A DNA stretch of 64,000 nt from Actinomycetales bacterium (GTDB lineage: Bacteria; Actinomycetota; Actinomycetes; Actinomycetales; Dermatophilaceae): NCBI GenBank assembly GCA_016715285.1, contig JADKAO010000005.1, positions 372,001-436,000 on the forward strand, given 5' to 3'. Shown here piece after piece: positions 9,553 to 16,730 of the stretch. Below the pieces are notes generated by a model. The model ran no database searches and was not told the DNA's origin. It saw nothing but the letters and a program-made list of their open reading frames with translations. The translations under genes were made by a program, and so were the position numbers. Position 1 is the first letter of the stretch; every line of letters starts with the position of its first letter.

Positions 9553-9568
9553 AGTTGAGTACTCAACT
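9553..9568. promoter_or_regulatory. Perfect 16-bp palindrome, MarR/HxlR-like operator
   Basis: AGTTGAGTACTCAACT is a perfect palindrome, directly after a GCATACT that could be a -10, and 16 bp before the GTG of the dioxygenase. TTGAGTACTCAA-like sites are typical of MarR-family operators. No MarR gene lies next to it, so the regulator would act in trans. Confidence 0.55.
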
Positions 9569-9583
9569 TCCTAGGAGCGCACC

Positions 9584-10372
9584 GTGACCGCCGCACCTGT
9601 CCTCTATCTCTCCCACGGTGCCCCTCCCCTCGCGGATGACGCGCGCTGGACCGCGGAGTTGCGGGGGTGGTCGGCTGGGCTGGAGCGACCGCGGGACATC
9701 CTCGTCGTGTCCGCGCACTGGGAGGCTGCGCCGATCGCACTCTCGTCGACCACGGGCGCGCCGCTGCTGTACGACTTCTGGGGGTTCCCGCAGCGCTACT
9801 ACGAGGTGACGTATGCCGCCCCGCCGGCTCCCGAGCTCGCCGCGCGGACCGCGCGGCTGCTCTCGGAGGCGGGGCTCCCGGTCGCACGGGATGAGAGCCG
9901 CGGGTTGGATCACGGGGCGTACGTGCCGCTCGTAGAGATGTTCCCCGAGGCCAATGTGCCTGTGCTGCAACTCTCTTTGCCAACGTTGGACCCCGCAACC
10001 CTGTATGCCGTGGGGCAGCACCTCGCACCCTTGCGGGATGAGGGGACGCTGATCATCGGGTCAGGGTTCACGACTCACAATCTGGCGTGGTTCAACCCGC
10101 GGGCTGGCGCCGATGCGTCGGCACCGAGTGCGTCGGTGGAGTTTGACCAGTGGGCGGCGGAGGCGATGGCTGCGGAGGACCTGGATGCGCTGCTGGACTT
10201 TGAACGGCGAGCCCCAGCGGCTCGGGAGGCTCACCCGCGGACCGAGCATTGGGCACCGATCTATGTCGCCCTGGGCGCAGCGGTTGGCGACCGAGGAGGT
10301 TCGCTCGCCAGTCGCAGCGTCATTGACGGCTTCTGGTACGGCCTATCGAAGCGCTCCTGGCAACTCGGCTGA
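9584..10372 (+). CDS. DODA-type extradiol ring-cleavage dioxygenase
   Basis: 262-residue class III extradiol dioxygenase of the 4,5-DOPA dioxygenase (YgiD/DODA) family, a non-haem metal enzyme acting on catechol-type substrates. The early LYLSHGAPPL supplies the first metal-ligand His, VVSAHWEAAP a second, and LDHGAYVPLVEMFPEA is the classic conserved block. The C-terminal SVIDGFWYGLSKRSWQL closes the domain at normal length. GTG 9584 has TAGGAG upstream. The gene stands alone, so its substrate is unknown; control by the adjacent palindrome is inferred. Confidence 0.85.
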   Translation: MTAAPVLYLSHGAPPLADDARWTAELRGWSAGLERPRDILVVSAHWEAAPIALSSTTGAPLLYDFWGFPQRYYEVTYAAPPAPELAARTARLLSEAGLPVARDESRGLDHGAYVPLVEMFPEANVPVLQLSLPTLDPATLYAVGQHLAPLRDEGTLIIGSGFTTHNLAWFNPRAGADASAPSASVEFDQWAAEAMAAEDLDALLDFERRAPAAREAHPRTEHWAPIYVALGAAVGDRGGSLASRSVIDGFWYGLSKRSWQLG

Positions 10373-10398
10373 CTTCTGCCCCCGCTGCTGGCGCCTTT

Positions 10399-10600
10399 TG
10401 GCCCCGCTTGACGGGGCTTAGCGCCGCTTGACTGGGCGTCGCGCCGCTTGACTGGCCTTCCAAGGCCCGTCAAGCGCACCCCAGGGCAGACAAGCATGGC
10501 GAGCCTCGGGCCAGTGCCGCCAGCGCCCGTCAAGCGGACCTCAGGGCAGACAAGCATGGCCACGGCCAGTCGAGCAGTGTCAGCGCCAGTCAAGCGTCGG
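10399..10600. repeat. Intergenic CGCTTGAC / GTCAAGCG repeat array
   Basis: CGCTTGAC occurs at about 10405, 10425 and 10445, and its complement GTCAAGCG at about 10469, 10529 and 10589, giving an inverted-array layout. A 37-bp direct repeat (CCCGTCAAGCG, then CAGGGCAGACAAGCATGGC) is present twice, 60 bp apart (10466 and 10526). The array fills the gap between the convergent dioxygenase and ABC exporter genes. No transposase or CRISPR-associated gene is nearby. Confidence 0.7.
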
Positions 10601-10601
10601 T

Positions 10602-12782
10602 TCAGGTCCGGGACGGTCGACCGCGGCGTCGGCCACCAGCGCCCGCCCCCACCGCTTCGCCGCCGCGCGCCTCAGCGCGCAGCTTCGCAATGACGTGCTC
10701 GGGCACGCCCCGCTGCTTCATCACCGCAATACGACGGCGGGTCTCCTCGTCCAGCCCCTCATCCTCAGGGTCCTCGTCGTCGTCAACCTCGGCTTCACCG
10801 AGATCGACTGCAGCGGAAGAGAACTGGGCGGCATACAACCTGGCATAGGCACCCTGACGCGCAAGGAGCTCTTCGTGGTTGCCGTGCTCGACGATCCGTC
10901 CGGCCTCCATGACAAGGATGACGTCGGCGTCGCGGATCGTCGAGAGTCGGTGGGCGATGACGAAGGAGGTGCGGTCACTGCGCAGCGCACGCATCGCCTG
11001 CTGCACCAACAACTCCGTGCGCGTGTCGACCGACGAGGTCGCCTCGTCGAGGATGAGCAGCGCCGGGTTGGAGATAAACGCCCGCGCAATCGTCACGAGC
11101 TGCTTCTCCCCCGCGGACAAGTTGCTCGCCTCTGCGTCCAGGACGGTGTCATAACCATCCGGAAGCGAGTGGACAAACCGGTCGACATAGGTCGCGCGCG
11201 CCGCCGCGAGGATGTCCTCCTCGCTCGCGCCCGGACGCCCATACGCGATGTTGTCGCGAATCGATCCAGCAAAGAGCCACGTGTCCTGCAGCACCATCCC
11301 GACCCGGTCCCGCAGGTCGTCGCGAGTGAGGTCGCGGATATCGACGCCATCGAGCGTGATCCGGCCCCCATCGAGCTCATAGAACCGCATGACGAGGTTG
11401 ACGAGCGTCGTCTTCCCCGCGCCGGTCGGGCCGACGATGGCGACCGTGTGGCCGGGTTCGACAACGAGGTCAAGGTGCTCGATGAGCGGCTTGTCGGGCG
11501 TATAGGCAAAGGAGACGTCCTCGAACCGCACCTCCCCGTGTGGGTCGGCAATCGTCTTCGGGTATGCCGTGTCGGCCTCCTGCTCCGGGGCGTCCAGCAC
11601 GTCGAACACGCGCTCAGCCGACGCCACACCCGACTGCAAGAGGTTGGCCATCGAGGCGACCTGGGTCAGCGGCTGGGTGAACTGACGCGAATACTGAATG
11701 AACGCCTGCACATCACCGAGCGAGATTTGACCCGAGGCGACCTTGAGTCCACCGACCACGGCGATGCCGACATAGGTGAGGTTCCCGACGAACATCATCG
11801 CCGGCATGATGATCCCGCTCACGAACTGCGCGCCGAAGGACGCGGCATACAACTCGTCGTTTTTGGTCTTGAAACTCGCCTCCGCCTCGGCCTGCCGCCC
11901 AAAAACCTTCACGAGCTGGTGCCCGGTGTAGGTCTCTTCGATGATGCCGTTGAGCTCGCCGGTGGCGTCCCATTGTTTGATGAAGAGCTTCTGGCTGCGC
12001 TTGCCGATGAAGGCCGCGATGAGGATCGAGATCGGCACCGTGACGAGCGCAATCAGGGCCAGCACCCACGAGATCCAGAACATCATCCCGAGCACCGCGA
12101 TAACGGTCAGCAGCGACGAGAGCAGCTGAGAAAGTGTCTGCTGCAACGACATTGCGACGTTGTCGATGTCGTTGGTGACCCGGCTGAGCAGCTCGCCGCG
12201 AGGTTGCCCGTCAAAGTACGCGAGCGGCAAGCGGCCGAGTTTGGCCTCGACGTCCTCGCGCAGGCGATACATGGTCCGCTGCACCACGCCCGCGAGGAGA
12301 TAGCTCGACGCCCACATGAGCAGCGACGATCCGACATAGATCGCCAGCACGATGAGCAGGACGTGCGCGACCGCGCCGAAGTCGATCCCCTGGCCCGGCA
12401 CGAAGTCGACGCCAGACAGCAGGTCGGCCATCCGGTCCTGACCGGCCGCGCGCATCCCCGCGATGACCTCGACCTTGGTGGCACCAGCCGGCAGCTTGGC
12501 CCCGAAGAAGCCCGCAAAGATGAGGTCGGTCGCCTTGCCGAGGATCTTGGGACCGACTGACCCCGCCGCAACCGACGCAACCATAAAGGCCAGCAGGATC
12601 CACAGCTGCCCCTTGTGCGGACGCAGCAGACCAAAGAGCCGCTTCGCGGACGGGACGAAGTTGAGGGACTTCTCGGCCGGCATACCCATCGCCATATGCG
12701 GAGGGCCCATGCGGCTCCGTGAGGGACCGCGGCGCTTCTCGGCGGCCTTTTCTTCGGCGGTCTTGACGCCTTCCATGCTCAT
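10602..12782 (-). CDS. ABC exporter subunit (TMD-NBD fusion), canonical half
   Basis: 726-residue half-transporter: a six-TM ABC exporter domain, then the nucleotide-binding domain. Walker A GPTGAGKTTLVNLVMRF, signature LSAGEKQLVTIARAF, Walker B with catalytic Glu ALLILDEATSSVD and switch IAHRLSTIRDADVI are intact. A charged N-terminal extension (about 45 residues) and an Asp/Glu-rich tail (EVDDDEDPEDEG) flank the core. ATG 12782 overlaps the upstream gene's stop by ATGA, so the two are translationally coupled and probably form a heterodimer. The substrate is unknown; multidrug or lipid export is usual. Confidence 0.9.
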   Translation of the reverse strand: MSMEGVKTAEEKAAEKRRGPSRSRMGPPHMAMGMPAEKSLNFVPSAKRLFGLLRPHKGQLWILLAFMVASVAAGSVGPKILGKATDLIFAGFFGAKLPAGATKVEVIAGMRAAGQDRMADLLSGVDFVPGQGIDFGAVAHVLLIVLAIYVGSSLLMWASSYLLAGVVQRTMYRLREDVEAKLGRLPLAYFDGQPRGELLSRVTNDIDNVAMSLQQTLSQLLSSLLTVIAVLGMMFWISWVLALIALVTVPISILIAAFIGKRSQKLFIKQWDATGELNGIIEETYTGHQLVKVFGRQAEAEASFKTKNDELYAASFGAQFVSGIIMPAMMFVGNLTYVGIAVVGGLKVASGQISLGDVQAFIQYSRQFTQPLTQVASMANLLQSGVASAERVFDVLDAPEQEADTAYPKTIADPHGEVRFEDVSFAYTPDKPLIEHLDLVVEPGHTVAIVGPTGAGKTTLVNLVMRFYELDGGRITLDGVDIRDLTRDDLRDRVGMVLQDTWLFAGSIRDNIAYGRPGASEEDILAAARATYVDRFVHSLPDGYDTVLDAEASNLSAGEKQLVTIARAFISNPALLILDEATSSVDTRTELLVQQAMRALRSDRTSFVIAHRLSTIRDADVILVMEAGRIVEHGNHEELLARQGAYARLYAAQFSSAAVDLGEAEVDDDEDPEDEGLDEETRRRIAVMKQRGVPEHVIAKLRAEARGGEAVGAGAGGRRRGRPSRT

Positions 12783-14527
12783 CGGGTCACCTCGAGCTGG
12801 TCTTCGGCCGCGCGCTGGGACACGACGATCTCCTGATACGTGGGGCAGGTTTCGAGCAATTCGGTATGCCGCCCGCGCCCGACGATGCGCCCGTCCTCGA
12901 GGACGAGGATCTGGTCGGCATCGATGATGGTCGACACGCGCTGGGCGACGACGATGACCGTGGCGTCGCGAGTCACTGGTGCAAGGGCTGCGCGGAGGCG
13001 AGCATCGGTCGAGACGTCGAGCGCGGAGAAGGCGTCGTCGAAGAGATAGACATCCGGGCGACGCACCACGGCACGGGCGATCGCGAGCCGTTGCCGTTGA
13101 CCTCCTGAGACGTTGGTCCCACCCTGCGAGATGGACGCCCCCAATCCGCCATCCATGTCGCGGACGAAGTCGTCGGCCTGGGCGATGCGCAAGGCATCCC
13201 AGAGCTGGTCGTCGGTCGCGTCGGGCTGGCCGTAGCGCAGGTTTGACGCGATGGTCCCGGAGAAGAGGTAGGGGCGCTGCGGGATCAGGCCGAGGCGACC
13301 CCAGAGGACGTCTGGCTCCGCTTCGCGGACATCGACGCCGCCGACCCGCACCACTCCCCCGGTCGCGTCAAAGAGCCTGGGCACGAGGTTGATCAGCGTC
13401 GTCTTGCCGGCACCAGTTGACCCGATGATCGCCGTCGTCTGACCAGGCAGTGCCTCGAAGGACACGTCCTTGAGCACCGCCGCCTCGGCCTTGGGGTAGT
13501 GGAAGTCGACCGACTCAAAGACAACCGACGCTGGCCGCGCGAGGGCCGTCGACCCGCCACCCCGGGCGATGCGCACCGACGTCTCGGTGTCGAGGACGGC
13601 GCCGATACGGTCGGCCGAGACCGATGCCCGCGGCACCATCATCGACATCATCGTCGCCATCATCACCGACATGAGGATTTGCATGAGATAGGACAGGAAG
13701 GCAGTGAGCGAACCGACCTGCATCTCGCCGCTCTCGACCCGGTGGGCACCAAACCAGAGCACCGCGATCGTCGAGACGTTGAGCACGAACATCACGACCG
13801 GGAAGACAATCGCCATGAGGCGTCCGACACCGAGGGATGCCCCGGTCAGCGAGGTGTTGGCGACCGCAAACCGCTCCTGCTCGAACCGTTCGCGGACAAA
13901 CGCCCGCACCACCCGAATACCCGTAATCTGCTCGCGCAGAATCCTATTCACCGAGTCGATGGCTTCCTGCATGGTGCGGAATCGCGGCAACATCTGCCGC
14001 AAGATCAGCCCGACTGTCACCGCGAGCACAGGAATCGCAACCGCCACCAGCCACGACAGCCCAGCGTCCGTGCGCAGCGCCATGATGACGCCGCCGACCA
14101 TCATGATGGGCGCGCCCACCATCATCGCGAGCGTCATGAACACGAGCATCTGCACCTGAGTCACGTCATTGGTCGACCGGCTGATCAGGGTCGGCGCACC
14201 GAACTGCGCGATCTCCCGCGCGGAAAACTCCCCGACCCGCCCGAAGATCCGAGCTCTCAAGTCCCGGCCGAACGACATCGACGTGCGGGCGGCGAGGTAC
14301 ACGGCATACACGCTCGCGAGGATCTGCAGGAAACTGATCCCGAGCATCACCGCGCCGGTGTTGATGACGTACCCCGTGTCTCCTTTGGAGACGCCCTCGT
14401 CGATGATCTGCGCGTTGAGATTGGGCAGATACAGCGAGGCGATCGTGCTCACGAGTTGGAGCGCGACGATGGTCACGAGCGCAGCGCGGTGGGGGCGCAG
14501 TCCGTGACGAACGATTCGCCAAAGCAT
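12779..14527 (-). CDS. ABC exporter subunit (TMD-NBD fusion), degenerate-site half
   Basis: 582-residue half-transporter co-transcribed with the next gene. The TM domain is followed by Walker A GSTGAGKTTLINLVPRLF, signature VSGGQRQRLAIARAV and Walker B VYLFDDAFSALD. The Glu that normally follows the Walker B Asp is Asp here, the usual mark of the non-catalytic site in heterodimeric exporters such as LmrCD or TmrAB. A TetR gene immediately upstream (14581-15222) is transcribed in the same direction and probably controls the operon. The start ATG 14527 begins MLWRIVRHGL, a typical N-terminus. Confidence 0.9.
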   Translation of the reverse strand: MLWRIVRHGLRPHRAALVTIVALQLVSTIASLYLPNLNAQIIDEGVSKGDTGYVINTGAVMLGISFLQILASVYAVYLAARTSMSFGRDLRARIFGRVGEFSAREIAQFGAPTLISRSTNDVTQVQMLVFMTLAMMVGAPIMMVGGVIMALRTDAGLSWLVAVAIPVLAVTVGLILRQMLPRFRTMQEAIDSVNRILREQITGIRVVRAFVRERFEQERFAVANTSLTGASLGVGRLMAIVFPVVMFVLNVSTIAVLWFGAHRVESGEMQVGSLTAFLSYLMQILMSVMMATMMSMMVPRASVSADRIGAVLDTETSVRIARGGGSTALARPASVVFESVDFHYPKAEAAVLKDVSFEALPGQTTAIIGSTGAGKTTLINLVPRLFDATGGVVRVGGVDVREAEPDVLWGRLGLIPQRPYLFSGTIASNLRYGQPDATDDQLWDALRIAQADDFVRDMDGGLGASISQGGTNVSGGQRQRLAIARAVVRRPDVYLFDDAFSALDVSTDARLRAALAPVTRDATVIVVAQRVSTIIDADQILVLEDGRIVGRGRHTELLETCPTYQEIVVSQRAAEDQLEVTR

Positions 14528-14580
14528 GGGGGTCCTATCGGGTCGGGTGGTGCGGAGTCAGTGCGAGCGGGGAGGGCGAA

Positions 14581-15222
14581 CTACCGAGGTATGCCGCGCG
14601 AGGAGTGTGTGGCCTCACGCTGGGTCACGGTCAACACTGCGGCGGGAGCGGTGCCGAGAACCCCGTGGAGGAGGACGTCGACGATCTGCTCGGGGGTCAT
14701 CGGGACCTGAGCGTGCGAGGGGTGGACGCTTGCCATCGTGAGCGCACCCATGATCGCGACCACCTCCTGCGGGGGCAGGCGCAGGTGCTCGGCGTCGGGA
14801 GCCAGGAGGCGCGCGACGACCTCGTGCGTGCGCAAGGCAATGGAGTGGTCGAGCAGGCCGCGAAGGTCGCCCATGCGATCGCGATCGGCGTGGAAAGTGA
14901 CGAAGACGCCGACGATCCGGCGCATCGACCCCTGCCAGATCCGGACCACGTCAAGGAGGCGAGCCTCGAGCGGCAGTCCCGGGTCGATCGCGGCGAGGTG
15001 ATCGAGATGGTCGGTGCGGGCAAAGACACTCTTGGCCGCCGCCAGGATGAGGTCGTCCTTGCTGTCGAAGACTCGGAAGAGCGTGCCCTCAGCGACGCCG
15101 GCGGCCTGCGCGAGTTCACGCGTGGACGCGCTCATGCCCTTGTCGAGGACGACCGGCAGGACGGCAGTGAGGATCGCAGCCCGACGTTCGTCGGGTGGGA
15201 GCGCACGGGCGCGGGGCGGCAT
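14581..15222 (-). CDS. TetR family regulator of the ABC exporter operon
   Basis: 213-residue repressor, first gene of a minus-strand operon with the two ABC half-transporters (gap 53 bp). The HTH reads MSASTRELAQAAGVAEGTLF followed by RVFDSKDDLILAAAK. ATG 15222 (MPPRARALPPDERR) is preferred to an ORF extension to 15252, because the palindrome at 15237-15256 would otherwise lie inside the gene. Only a weak Shine-Dalgarno is seen, so leaderless or weak initiation is possible. Confidence 0.87.
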   Translation of the reverse strand: MPPRARALPPDERRAAILTAVLPVVLDKGMSASTRELAQAAGVAEGTLFRVFDSKDDLILAAAKSVFARTDHLDHLAAIDPGLPLEARLLDVVRIWQGSMRRIVGVFVTFHADRDRMGDLRGLLDHSIALRTHEVVARLLAPDAEHLRLPPQEVVAIMGALTMASVHPSHAQVPMTPEQIVDVLLHGVLGTAPAAVLTVTQREATHSSRGIPR

Positions 15223-15236
15223 ACGAGCAACTATAA

Positions 15237-15256
15237 GTGAGTGAGCACTCACTCAC
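15237..15256. promoter_or_regulatory. TetR operator palindrome
   Basis: GTGAGTGAG-CA-CTCACTCAC, a perfect dyad of 9-bp arms, lies 15 bp upstream of the tetR ATG. Its position and symmetry suggest autoregulation of the tetR-ABC operon. Confidence 0.65.
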
Positions 15257-15292
15257 CACCTGTCCGACTTGTCCAGCCGTCCTCCTCCCGCC

Positions 15293-15530
15293 ATTCGATA
15301 CCCAAATCCGACGCTGGCCTCGCCGTCGGGCATCGAACGGGCGGGCGCTAGCCGAGTCGATACCCAATCCCGACCCCCACCCCGGCGCCCGGTATCGAAC
15401 GGGCGAGAGCTTGCGGAATCGATACCCAAAACCGACGCCCACCTCGGCGTCAGGTATCGAATGGACGGGCGCTTGCCGAGTCGATACCCACATCCGACCC
15501 CCACCCTGGCGCCCGGTATCGAATGGGCGA
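15293..15530. repeat. TCGATACCC...GGTATCGA palindromic tandem repeats, cluster A (4 units)
   Basis: Four tandem copies with a period of about 62-63 bp. Each starts TCGATACCCA, passes through a GAC-CCC-ACC-rich middle and closes with GGTATCGAA(C/T)GG (GGCATCGAACGG in the first). The ends are complementary, so each unit can form an imperfect stem of about 35-40 nt, followed by a spacer such as GCGCTTGCCGAG. The cluster fills the gap between the tetR and padR genes and contains no gene. Related clusters lie at 47947, 49188 and 50612. Confidence 0.85.
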
Positions 15531-15592
15531 GGGCCACGGCGCGGGGGTCGACCGACGGGGGGCGCCACCGCGCCGGGCGGCAGCGACAGACT

Positions 15593-15617
15593 GACTAGAT
15601 AGCCGTACTATCTAGTC
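15593..15617. promoter_or_regulatory. PadR operator abutting the start codon
   Basis: GACTAGATAG-CCGTA-CTATCTAGTC is a perfect dyad with 10-bp arms, ending one base before the ATG of padR. TACTAT (15606-15611) is correctly placed as a -10 for a transcript starting at the ATG. No Shine-Dalgarno fits, so the mRNA is probably leaderless and the repressor would cover the promoter. Confidence 0.7.
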
Positions 15618-16001
15618 ATGTCCAGCAACACCACCACCCCCGCCCCCGGCGCTCCCTGGCCGGGCGATTGGCTCCGTGGTGTGCTCGAAATCGCCGTGTT
15701 GAGGTGCCTTGCCGATAGCGACGAGTCCTATGGCTACGCCCTGTCAGTGGCCCTCGAGGAACGCGGGTTCGGTCAGGTCAAGGGCGGCACCCTCTATCCC
15801 CTGCTCAGCCGACTCGACGACGCCGGCCACGTCACGACTCAGTGGCGACCTGGCGACGGTGGCCCCGGCCGCAAGTACTACACGATCACCGAGCGCGGCA
15901 CGGCATACCTGCTCGATGCCACCGCCCAATGGTGCGCTTTTGCGGACACCATGACCACGCTGCTGCGCCCGTCGGACGGCAACTCACCCCGCACTCCATA
16001 A
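15618..16001 (+). CDS. PadR family transcriptional regulator
   Basis: 127-residue winged-helix repressor. PadR hallmarks are visible: LRGVLEIAVLRCLADSDESYGYALSVALEERGF, then GGTLYPLLSRLDDAGHV and RKYYTITERGTAYL (quoted in parts; about residues 18-100). It starts directly at the ATG behind a perfect palindrome and precedes a HAAS-type membrane protein, the standard PadR partner arrangement. Ligand unknown. Confidence 0.9.
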   Translation: MSSNTTTPAPGAPWPGDWLRGVLEIAVLRCLADSDESYGYALSVALEERGFGQVKGGTLYPLLSRLDDAGHVTTQWRPGDGGPGRKYYTITERGTAYLLDATAQWCAFADTMTTLLRPSDGNSPRTP

Positions 16002-16037
16002 CCCCACCCCCACCGCTCCCCCCAGGAAGGCACGGAC

Positions 16038-16730
16038 ATGCTCGACCCCATGAAGACGTCGCTCCCGCCCAAGTGGAGCATCCCGTTCGTCATGACCCTG
16101 CGCTCGCGGGACGTCAGTGGCGCGGACATCGGCGCCGCCTTGCGCGAGGTGGAGTCGCACTGCGCCGAAAGCGGCGAGGACCCAGAGACCGCCTTCGGGC
16201 CGCCCGTTGACTACGCCGAGAGCCTGCGTGCAGCGTCGCCCCCAGACGCGATGCCCCGAAGCGCACACCCACTCGCGCCCACTGCCATCGGCCTCGTCGG
16301 CCTGCTGCTCACCGCCCCCACGGTGAGCGCGTGGCGGGACGGAGGAGATGTGCAGGTGTCGACTGGCCTCGCGGTGTCGTGTATCGCGGCACTCGGCGTC
16401 GTCGCGGTGATGTTCCAACCAGCTGTCTACCGGCGTCGCAATGCCATGTCGACGCTCGCGGTCGTCGGTTTCGTCGCAGCGTTCGTCGCACCTTTTGCTC
16501 TCAAGGCGACAGCTCTCACCGCGCCGCTGGTGGTGGCAGCGGCCCTCGCGCTCGCTGGGTTGCTCGGGTCGGTGGTGTGGAACCGTGGCCGCATCAACCC
16601 GGACGAGCTCGTGGATCCACTTGCCCCGGAGCGCAATTCACATCAGGTCATGGCCGTGGTGACAGCCTGGCTATTCCCGATTGCCGCGCTGGGGATTGCG
16701 ATCATGACATGGCTCCTCCCAGCTAAGTGA
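16038..16730 (+). CDS. HAAS-domain membrane protein, PadR partner
   Basis: 230-residue protein. The first 70 residues resemble the short helical HAAS/DUF1700 module found next to PadR regulators (ALREVESHCAESGEDPETAF). About four to five hydrophobic segments follow from residue 80 onward. AGGAAGG lies 8-9 nt before ATG 16038. It is co-transcribed with padR and presumably modulates it or is its membrane-located output, but the mechanism is not visible. It ends convergent with the SNF2 gene. Confidence 0.75.
   Translation: MLDPMKTSLPPKWSIPFVMTLRSRDVSGADIGAALREVESHCAESGEDPETAFGPPVDYAESLRAASPPDAMPRSAHPLAPTAIGLVGLLLTAPTVSAWRDGGDVQVSTGLAVSCIAALGVVAVMFQPAVYRRRNAMSTLAVVGFVAAFVAPFALKATALTAPLVVAAALALAGLLGSVVWNRGRINPDELVDPLAPERNSHQVMAVVTAWLFPIAALGIAIMTWLLPAK

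Noticed and set aside
10695..12560. 621-codon plus-strand ORF
   Set aside because: Antisense shadow of the ABC exporter; long only because of high GC.
15293..15530. CRISPR array
   Set aside because: Units are tandem and imperfect with similar, not unique, spacers, and no cas genes are nearby.
15237..15602. ORFs across the GATACC repeats (121, 109, 94 and 150 codons)
   Set aside because: They only translate the tandem repeat (Tyr-Arg, Pro-Thr patterns) and lack start signals; the DNA element itself is what is conserved.
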